Part shown: piece after piece, positions 1 to 6,700 of the stretch
How positions within the stretch are numbered: the first letter of the stretch is position 1
How the letters are laid out: each line of letters opens with the position of its first letter
Assembly (NCBI GenBank): GCA_964423545.1
Contig: CAYRFV010000276.1
Span: forward strand, 1 to 7,393
DNA: 7,393 bases
Direction: 5' to 3'
DNA from: JALOOE01 sp964423545
GTDB lineage: Bacteria > Chloroflexota > Anaerolineae > CG2-30-64-16
Made by a program: the position numbers and the translations under genes
The notes under the pieces: model-generated
Seen by the model: the letters and a program-made list of their open reading frames with translations, nothing else
The model's database searches: none
What the model was told of the DNA's origin: nothing

Positions 1-72
1 GTGGAATATGTCGTCTCGACCTACCGCGGTGATCGCTACAAGTTCCGTTCGGTCTTGCAGGCCGGCGGCTGA
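1..72 (+). CDS. C-terminal end of an upstream gene (truncated by window edge), product unknown
   Basis: Frame 1 is open from the first base to a TGA at 70-72 and encodes 23 residues ending in FRSVLQAGG. Third codon positions are mostly G or C, as in the neighbouring genes, which supports real coding. The stop is followed within 5 nt by a perfect hairpin, as expected at a gene end. The tail is too short to assign a family. By position, directly ahead of a complete DppBCDF set, a solute-binding protein is one plausible identity, but nothing in these residues shows it. Confidence 0.55.
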   Translation: MEYVVSTYRGDRYKFRSVLQAGG

Positions 73-76
73 CCCG

Positions 77-105
77 GTTGTGCGCTCAGCCGATGGGCGC
101 ACAAC
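77..105 (+). terminator. Intergenic hairpin, terminator-like but without a U-tract
   Basis: GTTGTGCGC (77-85) and GCGCACAAC (97-105) are perfect reverse complements separated by an 11-nt loop, and the stem can gain a wobble pair and a C-G pair inward. It lies 4 nt after the upstream stop codon. The 3' flank is gatgcgacc, with no T-run, so it is not a classic intrinsic terminator. A 3'-end-stabilising or partially terminating hairpin between an upstream gene and the permease genes fits as well; such hairpins are known between binding-protein and permease genes in other ABC operons. Confidence 0.5.
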
Positions 106-142
106 GATGCGACCGATGCGTGTGAGACCCAGTGACCCGATC

Positions 143-150
143 GGAGGAGG
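143..150 (+). promoter_or_regulatory. Strong ribosome binding site that fixes the GTG start at 157
   Basis: GGAGGAGG ends 6 nt before the GTG at 157. The next in-frame ATG (226) has no comparable purine-rich sequence upstream, so the GTG is the better start for the DppB-like permease. Confidence 0.75.
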
Positions 151-156
151 TCGGCA

Positions 157-1248
157 GTGAGTAGCACCATCGTCAATGACGCTCGCGCCCCGGTGTCCGA
201 CCTTGGGCTGTCCATTGGTGCGGCGATGAAGAAGGTCACGAACAACTACGTCTTCAGGCGCACCGTTGTCGCCTTCGTGAAGATCCTGATCGTCGTCACC
301 CTGACTTTCTTTCTGATCCGGCTGATGCCAACCAATCCCGTCGAGGTCTATATCAACGAGCTGATCACTCAGTATGGAATGTCGGCGGATGAAGCGCGCA
401 ATCAGGCGGCCGCATTGCTGGCTATCGATCTCGATGCGCCCCTCGGCCAGCAGTACCTGCAATACCTGCAAGAACTGGCGCAAGGGAATCTGGGCACCTC
501 CTTTCGGTCGAAGGGCACCTCGGTTAACGCCATGATCGGGAAGTTTCTGCCCTGGACCCTGTTTAGCGTCGGAACGGCGCTGTTGATCAGCTTCGCTCTG
601 GGGATGCTCCTGGGCATGTGGGCTGCCTACCGGCGCGAATCGATCGGCGACCACGCCATCACCACGGTCTCATCGGTCTTCAGCTCCATCCCCAACTACC
701 TCGTCGGCATCATGCTGGTGGTCTTCCTCGGCGTTCAGTGGAAGGTGTTGCCCATCACGCAGATGCGCGGTTCCATGTCGCCTGGGATGGAGCCCGGTTT
801 CACCCTCGCCTTCGTCAAAGACATCTTTTTTCATGCCGCGCTGCCCATCGCGACCTACATCCTGACAACGATCGGCACGTGGGCGTTAGCCATGAAGAGC
901 AGCACCATGGCCACCTTGGGAGAGGACTACGTGACAGTGGCCAAGGCGCGTGGCCTGCCTGAACGTCGCATCATGACGGGTTATGTGGGACGGAACGCGT
1001 CGCTGCCGCTCTTCACATCGCTGGCAATCAGCATCGGTTTCATCGTCGGCGGGTCCATCCTGATCGAGTTCATCTTCGTCTATCAGGGGGTCGGCCAGCT
1101 TCTGCTGAGCAGCATTCAGAGCCGCGACTATCCGGTGATGCAGGGCATCTTCCTGATCATCTCGATTGCTGTCATCCTGGCGAACCTGCTCGCCGAATTC
1201 CTCTACAGCCGGCTCGATCCGCGCGTGCGTGTGGCGGGAGGCAAATGA
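157..1248 (+). CDS. dppB: DppB-type ABC transporter permease (family 5 importer)
   Basis: This is an inner-membrane channel subunit of a Dpp/Opp-type importer, 363 residues. Six membrane segments can be read at about 39-56, 135-156, 170-193, 224-246, 286-309 and 327-349. A large external segment lies between the first two (about 57-133), as is usual for DppB/OppB. The first helix runs into IRLMPTNPVEVYI, the family's conserved 'RLMPGDP'-like site with TN in place of GD. The EAA cytoplasmic loop that docks on an ATPase is at about 256-284 (EDYVTVAKARGLPERRI), and the conserved DYPVMQG is at 324-330. The GTG start is chosen for its Shine-Dalgarno; it gives a 38-residue cytoplasmic N-terminus, slightly longer than typical. 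The next gene starts 1 nt after the stop. The symbol is family-level only; the substrate could be a peptide or an oligosaccharide. Confidence 0.93.
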   Translation: MSSTIVNDARAPVSDLGLSIGAAMKKVTNNYVFRRTVVAFVKILIVVTLTFFLIRLMPTNPVEVYINELITQYGMSADEARNQAAALLAIDLDAPLGQQYLQYLQELAQGNLGTSFRSKGTSVNAMIGKFLPWTLFSVGTALLISFALGMLLGMWAAYRRESIGDHAITTVSSVFSSIPNYLVGIMLVVFLGVQWKVLPITQMRGSMSPGMEPGFTLAFVKDIFFHAALPIATYILTTIGTWALAMKSSTMATLGEDYVTVAKARGLPERRIMTGYVGRNASLPLFTSLAISIGFIVGGSILIEFIFVYQGVGQLLLSSIQSRDYPVMQGIFLIISIAVILANLLAEFLYSRLDPRVRVAGGK

Positions 1249-1249
1249 C

Positions 1250-2116
1250 ATGGCATCCTTCTGGCACAGCCTCAAGAAGACGATGCGCTTGATGACGCAC
1301 AACAAGGTGGGGTTCATCGGCTTCCTGGTGGTCGTTTTCTTCATCCTGATGTCGTTCATCGGTCCCCTGTTCGTCCCATTGGATCGCACGACCAAGGTTG
1401 ATCAGATCTACGCGCCGATCTCGCTCCAGCATCCGCTGGGCACTGACTTCTCAGGGCGGGACGTGCTGTCTCACGTGGTGCACGGCGGCCGCGATGTGTT
1501 GATCGTCGCCTTCCTGGCTGGAGCGATTTCCACACTCATCGCCATTGTGCTCGGCTCGCTCAGTGCGCTGGCAGGAGGCCGGCTCGACAGCGGCATCATG
1601 GGGTTCGCGGATGTCATGCTCACCATCCCGACGATTCCACTGCTGATCGTCCTCGCCGGCCTGCTGCGTTTCGATAGCGTGCTTTTCCTGGCCGTCATCC
1701 TGGGGTTGTTGTCTTGGCCGAGCCTGTCGCGCGCCATCCGGGCGCAGGTGCTCTCGCTGCGCGAGCGTGACTTCGTCGAATCGGCACGGGCCCTCGACCT
1801 CGGCACTGGGCACATCATCCTGCGCGAGATCATGCCCAACATGGCAAGCTACCTGGTAGTCAGCCTGATCTTCGCCATGACTGCCGCCGTCTATGCCCAG
1901 GTGGGCCTGGTTTTCCTGGGATTGGTGCCGATGTCGGGGACCAACTGGGGCGTCATGCTGCAGCTGGCCTGGACGAAGGGCGCGATCTTCTATCCGAAGG
2001 CCTTCTGGTACATCATGGGGCCGGTGGCTGCGATCGCCATCTTCCAACTGGCATTGGTTTTTGCCAGCCGCTCGCTCGAAGAGATTTTCAACCCCCGGCT
2101 CCGCACCGGTGTATGA
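1250..2116 (+). CDS. dppC: DppC-type ABC transporter permease (family 5 importer)
   Basis: This is the second channel subunit, 288 residues, pairing with the DppB-like protein. One N-terminal helix (about 20-42) is followed by the OppC/DppC hallmark HPLGTDFSGRDVLS at 61-74. Further membrane segments lie at about 84-107, 121-139, 143-157, 200-224 and 253-273. The EAA loop is at 173-197 (RDFVESARALDLG then REIMPN), and the C-terminus EEIFNPRLR is typical. The ATG at 1250 is preceded by GGGAGG (1236-1241) at 8 nt and matches the usual family length. The frame stays open upstream to 1166, but that part overlaps the dppB end and encodes no family sequence. It sits 1 nt after dppB and 28 nt before the first ATPase gene. 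The substrate is not determined. Confidence 0.93.
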   Translation: MASFWHSLKKTMRLMTHNKVGFIGFLVVVFFILMSFIGPLFVPLDRTTKVDQIYAPISLQHPLGTDFSGRDVLSHVVHGGRDVLIVAFLAGAISTLIAIVLGSLSALAGGRLDSGIMGFADVMLTIPTIPLLIVLAGLLRFDSVLFLAVILGLLSWPSLSRAIRAQVLSLRERDFVESARALDLGTGHIILREIMPNMASYLVVSLIFAMTAAVYAQVGLVFLGLVPMSGTNWGVMLQLAWTKGAIFYPKAFWYIMGPVAAIAIFQLALVFASRSLEEIFNPRLRTGV

Positions 2117-2144
2117 TCGCGTCAGCGAAGGGAGTCTTGTCCGC

Positions 2145-3206
2145 ATGCAGCCATCCGTCGCGACCCACCGCCAGCATGTCAAGGACGAAGTCACTTTATC
2201 GGTCGACGACCTGTGGGTGACCTACCTGGCGGGTCGCGGCACCGTCAAGGCGGTGCGCGGGGTCAGCTTCGACCTGCGCCTGGGTGAAACGCTGGCGTTT
2301 ATCGGCGAGAGCGGCTGCGGGAAGACTACCCTGGGCCTGGGTCTGATTCGCCTCCTGCCGAAGACGGCGCGCATCGAGCGCGGCCGGGTCCGCTATAGCC
2401 GGAACGGCATGGTCAGCGATGTATTGGCGATGGATGCCGAGGCCATGCGATCTTTTCGCTGGAAGGAATGCGCCATGATCTTTCAGGGCGCCCAGAACGC
2501 ATTCAATCCTGTCTTGCGCATCCGTGAGCAGGTCTGGGACACGGCGCGCGCTCATGGCGAGTCGAACACGGCTCGGGTGAACGCTCGGATGCTCGACCTG
2601 TTCCGGCTAGTGTCGCTCGACCCCAACCGGGTGATGAACTCCTATCCGCACGAACTGAGCGGCGGCATGCGGCAACGCGTGCTTCTGGCGTTGGGGCTGC
2701 TGCTCGATCCACAGCTTCTTATCCTGGACGAGCCTACCACTGCGCTGGACATCCTCACGCAGCGGTCGGTGATCGAGGTGCTGCGCAACCTGCGCGACCA
2801 GATCGACTTCTCGCTCATCATGATCTCGCACGACCTCTCGCTGGCCGCGGAATTGGCCGATCGCGTGGGCACCATGTACGCCGGCAGCCTGGTCGAGGTG
2901 GCCGACGTCAACGATACGTACTATCACCCCTATCATCCATACACGATCGGCCTGATTCGTGCGGTGCCCACACTGAGCGGCGGGCGACAGGAGCTCATCT
3001 CGATTCCCGGTTCGCCGCCGGATCTGATTGATCCGCCCCAAGGTTGCGCCTTCCATCCGCGATGCCCCTACGCCACCGGCCGCTGCCGTGAAGGGCAGCC
3101 GTCGTTGGAAAGGGTGGACCTGAATCATCAGGTCGCCTGCTGGAACTGGCAGGCAGTGGCGGCCGATCATGGCGCCCGCCTGCTGCTGGCGGCCGAAAAG
3201 GAGTAG
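2145..3206 (+). CDS. dppD: DppD-type ABC transporter ATP-binding protein
   Basis: This is one of the two cytoplasmic ATPases driving the importer, 353 residues. Walker A GESGCGKTT is at 54-62, the Q-loop glutamine at 114 (IFQGAQNAFNPV), the signature LSGGM at 171-175, Walker B LLILDE at 191-196, the D-loop ALD at 200-202 and the switch histidine at 229. The C-terminal oligopeptide-transporter extension follows (HPYHPYT at 261-267). It contains four cysteines, C301, C307, C314 and C332 (C-x5-C-x6-C-x17-C), in the GCAFHPRCP context; this pattern binds an iron-sulfur cluster in a characterised mycobacterial OppD. The ATG at 2145 is chosen because AAGGGAG (2128-2134) lies 10 nt upstream and the length fits the family. 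A GTG at 2109 would overlap dppC and lacks a good ribosome site. All motifs needed for hydrolysis are present. Confidence 0.93.
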   Translation: MQPSVATHRQHVKDEVTLSVDDLWVTYLAGRGTVKAVRGVSFDLRLGETLAFIGESGCGKTTLGLGLIRLLPKTARIERGRVRYSRNGMVSDVLAMDAEAMRSFRWKECAMIFQGAQNAFNPVLRIREQVWDTARAHGESNTARVNARMLDLFRLVSLDPNRVMNSYPHELSGGMRQRVLLALGLLLDPQLLILDEPTTALDILTQRSVIEVLRNLRDQIDFSLIMISHDLSLAAELADRVGTMYAGSLVEVADVNDTYYHPYHPYTIGLIRAVPTLSGGRQELISIPGSPPDLIDPPQGCAFHPRCPYATGRCREGQPSLERVDLNHQVACWNWQAVAADHGARLLLAAEKE

Positions 3207-3212
3207 GCCTCG

Positions 3213-4202
3213 ATGGCGGCAATCATGACGATGGTGAACCTGGAGCGAAGCTTCAAGGTCGGCCGGAGCATCGTGCGCGCCGTCGATGACGTATCTTTAT
3301 CGATCGGTGAGGGCGAGGTAGTTTGCCTCGTGGGGGAGAGCGGCTGCGGCAAGACCACGACCGGCAAGATGGCGGTTGGCTTACTGCGCCCCACAGGCGG
3401 AGAGGTGCGCTTCAGAGGCCAGGATATCTTGAAGATGAACACCGGCGACTTCCGGAAGTACCGGCAGGCCGTGCAGATCATCCATCAGGATCCTTATTCC
3501 TCCCTGAATCCGACGCAGGCGATCGTCGATATCATCAGCGCCCCGCTGCTTCGACACGGCATGGCGCGCAATCGACTCGAAGCGCGCAAGCTCTCCGCCG
3601 ACTTCCTGCGCCGCGTCGATTTGACGCCTCCAGAGGATCTGCTGGACAAGTATCCGCATCAACTCAGCGGCGGTCAGCGACAGCGCGTGTCGGTCGCCCG
3701 CGCGCTCACCGTCAACCCCTCCTTCATCATGGCCGATGAGGCGGTGTCGATGCTCGATGTCTCGATTCGCGTCAGCCTGCTGAAGATGCTGGCACGTTTC
3801 CGCGATGAGATGGGGATGACCTATCTGTTTATCACGCACGATCTGGCCGTCGCTAAGTTCTTTGCGTGGGACGGACGCATTGCCGTGATGTACCTGGGAC
3901 GGGTGGTGGAGTTGGGGCCGACACCGCGGCTGATCAGCCATCCGCAGCATCCGTACACCAGGGCCTTGCTCTCGGCCATCCCTGAGGCCGATCCGGTGGC
4001 GACGCGGGAGAAGGAGCGCGTGCAGTTGCGCAGCATGGATGTACCCAGCCTGCTGAACGTGCCGTCCGGTTGTGCGTTTCATCCTCGCTGCCCGCGCTTC
4101 GAGGCGGGCCTGTGCGACCGCGAGGCGCCGCGGTTGATCGGCATCGGCAACGCCGTCCAGACGGCCTGTCATGTGGTGGCACGCGAGCACGGCATCCAAT
4201 GA
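3213..4202 (+). CDS. dppF: DppF/OppF-type ABC transporter ATP-binding protein
   Basis: This is the second ATPase of the importer, 329 residues, expected to form a heterodimer with the DppD-like protein. Walker A GESGCGKTT is at 41-49, the Q-loop glutamine at 92 (HQDPYSSLNP, the DppF/OppF form), the signature LSGGQ at 151-155, Walker B FIMADE at 171-176, the D-loop SMLD at 179-182 and the switch histidine at 209. The usual DEP is DEA here (A177); the catalytic E176 is kept. The C-terminal extension has HPQHPYT (243-249) and four cysteines, C287, C293, C301 and C319 (C-x5-C-x7-C-x17-C). The ATG at 3213 has AAAAGGAG (3196-3203) at 9 nt and sits 6 nt after the previous stop. Its TGA overlaps the next start by 4 nt, implying coupled translation. 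Confidence 0.93.
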   Translation: MAAIMTMVNLERSFKVGRSIVRAVDDVSLSIGEGEVVCLVGESGCGKTTTGKMAVGLLRPTGGEVRFRGQDILKMNTGDFRKYRQAVQIIHQDPYSSLNPTQAIVDIISAPLLRHGMARNRLEARKLSADFLRRVDLTPPEDLLDKYPHQLSGGQRQRVSVARALTVNPSFIMADEAVSMLDVSIRVSLLKMLARFRDEMGMTYLFITHDLAVAKFFAWDGRIAVMYLGRVVELGPTPRLISHPQHPYTRALLSAIPEADPVATREKERVQLRSMDVPSLLNVPSGCAFHPRCPRFEAGLCDREAPRLIGIGNAVQTACHVVAREHGIQ

Positions 4203-4438
4203 GCCCTGAAATCGGCCTGGCGGCCGCGCGAATCGCCCTCTTCCTCATCGTTGCCGGTGGGCTGTCGCTGCTCTGGGTGCCGCGTGGCAGCGCGGAATCC
4301 GTGGTGTTGATCTTGACGATCGGCATGGGCGTGGTGATGCTGGCAGGGGTGGCGTTGCTGAGCCGCTTGGGTATCCCGCGTGGGGCGCGCCGGCCCAGGG
4401 GCAATGCGGATGAGGCGCCGAACCGTGAGGTCGACTAA
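4199..4438 (+). CDS. Small two-helix membrane protein of unknown function
   Basis: Encodes 79 residues from the ATG at 4199, which overlaps the dppF stop in an ATGA arrangement. Two hydrophobic segments are visible at about 8-27 and 34-56, joined by a short WVPRGSAES turn. A basic, hydrophilic tail follows (RGARRPRG at about 61-68, then an acidic end). By the positive-inside rule both ends should face the cytoplasm. The stop TAA at 4436-4438 is followed directly by the ATG of the fusion enzyme, so it is wedged translationally between the transporter and the enzyme. The frame is open back to about 4070, but that part is only dppF in another frame. I recognise no family. Possible roles are a transporter accessory subunit or a membrane tether for the enzyme, both inferred from position only. 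Confidence 0.75.
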   Translation: MSPEIGLAAARIALFLIVAGGLSLLWVPRGSAESVVLILTIGMGVVMLAGVALLSRLGIPRGARRPRGNADEAPNREVD

Positions 4439-6619
4439 ATGAGCTGCGTGCCTGAACTCAAGGCCGTGATCCTGGCCGCCGGCCGGGAGGTGGGCTGGCC
4501 GGAGAACCGACCGCTACTGCTGCAGAGGCTGGGTGACCGCGTCATCCTTGATTATGTGGTCGAGAACGCGCGCCAGGTTGTGGCGCCGGCCGACCTGTAT
4601 GTCATCATCGGCCCCGGCGAGAGCGAGATTCAGGCGTATCTGGGCAGCACTTGCCGCTACGCGGTGCAGGAGGAGCGGCGGGGCACCGGCCACGCCGTGT
4701 TGCAGCTCCAGTTGCACTTGAGCGGCTACCGGGGTGACCTGCTGATTCTGTACGGCGATACGCCCCTCTTTCGCCCCGGATCGATCCGCGGACTACTCAA
4801 CCGGCACCGACTGCGCCAGGCGACCCTGACACTACTGACCGCAGTGGTGGATCGGCCGCTGCCCTATGGCCGGGTCATTCGGGATGTCGAGGGTCGCATC
4901 GTGGATGTGATCGAGGAAGCCGAGGCTTCGGAGAAAGTGCGGCAGATTCGGGAGCTGAACGTCGGCGCCTATGTCGTGCGCGCCGAGGCGATCTTCCCCG
5001 CGTTGGCCCGGCTGATGCCTGCTTCTGACGGCGACCTGCGGCTCACAGATTGTGTCCACCAGTTGATCCGATCGGGGCTGGAGGTCGAGAGCTATCAGAT
5101 CTACGATCAGGACGAGGTGCAGGGGATCAACACCGCCGAGGACCTGGCGGCAGCCGAGTTCATCCTCCAGAAGCGGCTCTTCCGGCCGAGGCGGCAGGAG
5201 GAGGAGAATCTGATTGCATTCGGGACAGGCGGTTGGCGAGCCGTGATCGGTGAAGGCTTCACGCTGCACAACGTCCGGCGGCTGGCGCAGGCGCTTGCGA
5301 ACAGCGTCACCTGCCGAGGCGATGAGCGGCGAGGCGTCCTGATCGGCTTCGACCGGCGCTTCCTCTCCCGGCAGGCCGCAGAAAGCTCGGCCGAGGTCTT
5401 CGCAGGCAACAACATCCCGGTGACGCTGCTGACCGAGGACGCGCCCACCCCCCTGATTACCTACGCCACCGCCCGCCTGAACGCCGCATACGGTCTCGCT
5501 TTCACGGCCAGCCACAATCCGCCCGAGTGGAACGGGCTCAAGGTCTTCAGGCGCGACGGCGCACTCCTGCTCGACGATGAGACGCGTCAGATTGAGGCGG
5601 AGGCCAACCGCCTGACGGCGCGGGACGTGATCAAGCTGGAGTTGGACCTGGCGCTCGCCGCAGGCGTCGTGAAGCGGCAGGACTTCACCAATGCCTATGT
5701 GGACGCCGTGGAGTCGCTGATCGACCTGGCTGCGATCCGCGGGGCCGGCCTGCGAGTTATCGTCGACCCGATGTACGGGGTAGGCCAGCTCACCCTGGGC
5801 ACGATCCTGACCGAGGCCCGCTGTCGGGTGACCTTCATCCATGAGCGGCATGATCCGCTCTTTGGCGGGCGGTCGCCCACGCCGAACCTGGATGCGCTGC
5901 GCATCTTGCAGACCCACGTCGTCGAGGGGCGATACGACTTGGGTCTCGCTACGGACGGCGATGCCGACCGCATCGCGATTCTGGACGAGCGGGGACGCTA
6001 CGTCACCGTGAACGACGTCCTGCTCCTTCTATACTGGTATCTGCATGAGGTGCGCAACGAACGTGGGGGCGTGGTGCGTAACCTGGCGACGACCCATCTG
6101 CTTGACCGCCTGGCAGACCGCTTCGGCGAGACGTGCTACGAGACGCCGGTCGGCTTCAAGCACATTGCGGCCGCAATGCTCGCTCACAAGGCGCTGCTGG
6201 GTGGCGAGTCATCGGGCGGGCTGACGGTGCGTGGCCACATCCTGGGCAAGGATGGCATCTTCGCGGCCGCGCTGGTCGTGGAGATGCTGGCGAAGACGGG
6301 CGCCAAGGTATCGGAGTTGCTGGAGCACGTTCACGACATGACGGGAAAGATGTACTCCCTCGAGGAGGATCTGCCGGCGACGCCAGAAATGCGCGTGGCG
6401 GTGCCCAGGCGCCTGCATGAGGCCTCCGCCACCCATATCGGATCGTATCCCGTGGTGAGAGTCTCGCAGATAGATGGCACCAAGCTCTATCTGGAGAACG
6501 ACAACTGGGCGCTTCTGCGCTTCTCCGGCACGGAGCCCGTACTCCGCCTCCTCGTCGAAGCCGATACGCCGGCTAAGGCGGAGAATCTGATGGAGTGGTT
6601 GAGGCAGTTTGTGAAGTGA
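4439..6619 (+). CDS. GlmU-like nucleotidyltransferase fused to phosphoglucomutase/phosphomannomutase
   Basis: A single 726-residue cytosolic protein with two enzyme parts. Residues about 7-245 resemble the uridylyltransferase half of GlmU: AVILAAG at 9-15, QEERRGTGHA at 77-86, LYGD with D107, YGRVIRD at 143-149, E159/E160, N174, LTD at 202-204 and QGIN with N231; D107 and N231 match the GlmU metal ligands. The G-x-G-T-R-M and P-K signature is replaced by GREVGW and PL, so activity of this half is uncertain. A short charged linker (about 246-257) takes the place of GlmU's hexapeptide-repeat domain. Residues about 258-726 are an alpha-D-phosphohexomutase: FGTGGWR at 261-267, catalytic S358 in TASHNP, metal loop DGDADR at 506-511, sugar-binding GGESSGG at 588-594 and phosphate-binding RFSGTEP at 694-700, all intact. 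The start has GTGAGG (4425-4430) at 8 nt. Its expected product is a hexose-1-phosphate; whether it is then nucleotidylated is open. Confidence 0.9.
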   Translation: MSCVPELKAVILAAGREVGWPENRPLLLQRLGDRVILDYVVENARQVVAPADLYVIIGPGESEIQAYLGSTCRYAVQEERRGTGHAVLQLQLHLSGYRGDLLILYGDTPLFRPGSIRGLLNRHRLRQATLTLLTAVVDRPLPYGRVIRDVEGRIVDVIEEAEASEKVRQIRELNVGAYVVRAEAIFPALARLMPASDGDLRLTDCVHQLIRSGLEVESYQIYDQDEVQGINTAEDLAAAEFILQKRLFRPRRQEEENLIAFGTGGWRAVIGEGFTLHNVRRLAQALANSVTCRGDERRGVLIGFDRRFLSRQAAESSAEVFAGNNIPVTLLTEDAPTPLITYATARLNAAYGLAFTASHNPPEWNGLKVFRRDGALLLDDETRQIEAEANRLTARDVIKLELDLALAAGVVKRQDFTNAYVDAVESLIDLAAIRGAGLRVIVDPMYGVGQLTLGTILTEARCRVTFIHERHDPLFGGRSPTPNLDALRILQTHVVEGRYDLGLATDGDADRIAILDERGRYVTVNDVLLLLYWYLHEVRNERGGVVRNLATTHLLDRLADRFGETCYETPVGFKHIAAAMLAHKALLGGESSGGLTVRGHILGKDGIFAAALVVEMLAKTGAKVSELLEHVHDMTGKMYSLEEDLPATPEMRVAVPRRLHEASATHIGSYPVVRVSQIDGTKLYLENDNWALLRFSGTEPVLRLLVEADTPAKAENLMEWLRQFVK
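5196..5206 (+). promoter_or_regulatory. Internal Shine-Dalgarno-like run at the nucleotidyltransferase/mutase junction
   Basis: AGGAGGAGGAG lies inside the fusion gene, encoding the EEE of the linker, just upstream of in-frame CTG (5210, L258) and ATT (5213, I259). These are the first residues of the mutase domain, where free-standing mutases usually start just ahead of FGT. It may allow separate translation of the mutase or be the remains of an ancestral gene start; chance from glutamate codons is also possible. Confidence 0.35.
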
Positions 6620-6631
6620 CTCGTGGGTTGT

Positions 6632-6659
6632 GAAGCGTGCCCCGTAAAAGCACGCCTTC
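6632..6659 (+). terminator. Imperfect hairpin after the fusion gene, possible weak terminator
   Basis: GAAGCGTGC (6632-6640) pairs with GCACGCCTTC (6650-6659) across a 9-nt loop with one bulged C. It begins 13 nt after the TGA at 6617-6619. The following bases, ttgcctc, give only a weak T-run, so partial termination or readthrough into the binding-protein gene is likely. Confidence 0.4.
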
Positions 6660-6691
6660 TTGCCTCACCATTCGCGCCCCAGGTCAGGGAG

Positions 6692-6700
6692 AGGAGGTGA
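6692..6700 (+). promoter_or_regulatory. Very strong Shine-Dalgarno-like sequence upstream of the lipoprotein gene
   Basis: AGGAGGTGA, and AGGAGGTGAT with the next base, is a full-length complement to the usual 3' end of 16S rRNA. It lies 77 nt before the chosen lipoprotein start. A TTG at 6705 follows the AGGAGG at 7 nt and is in frame with the lipoprotein, which would add 24 residues; an ATG at 6700 opens a 15-codon frame but is only 2 nt away. Its role is unresolved. Confidence 0.35.

Noticed and set aside
1166..1249. Longer N-terminus for the DppC-like permease
   Set aside because: The extra codons overlap the dppB end and do not look like family sequence; the ATG at 1250 has a proper ribosome site and gives the standard length.
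886..1395. Minus-strand open frame across the dppB/dppC junction
   Set aside because: Antisense to two well-supported permeases, with no domain or ribosome site of note.
1893..2144. Longer N-terminus for the DppD-like ATPase
   Set aside because: The extension is an Arg/Ser/Trp-rich shadow of dppC; the ATG at 2145 has a ribosome site and gives a normal ATPase length.
1451..2194. Minus-strand open frame (247 codons) opposite dppC and the dppD start
   Set aside because: Composition is that of an antisense shadow and it crosses a clear gene boundary on the + strand.
4070..4198. Longer N-terminus for the small membrane protein
   Set aside because: These codons are the dppF C-terminal region in another frame; the ATGA overlap at 4199 is a standard coupled start.
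3381..4199. Minus-strand open frame (272 codons) opposite the DppF-like gene
   Set aside because: It mirrors the ATPase coding sequence and shows no motif of its own.
4832..5917. Long minus-strand open frame (361 codons) opposite the fusion enzyme
   Set aside because: It lies wholly antisense to a gene with strong family motifs; its translation is rich in Arg, Gln, His and Pro with no recognisable domain, as expected for an antisense frame in GC-rich DNA.
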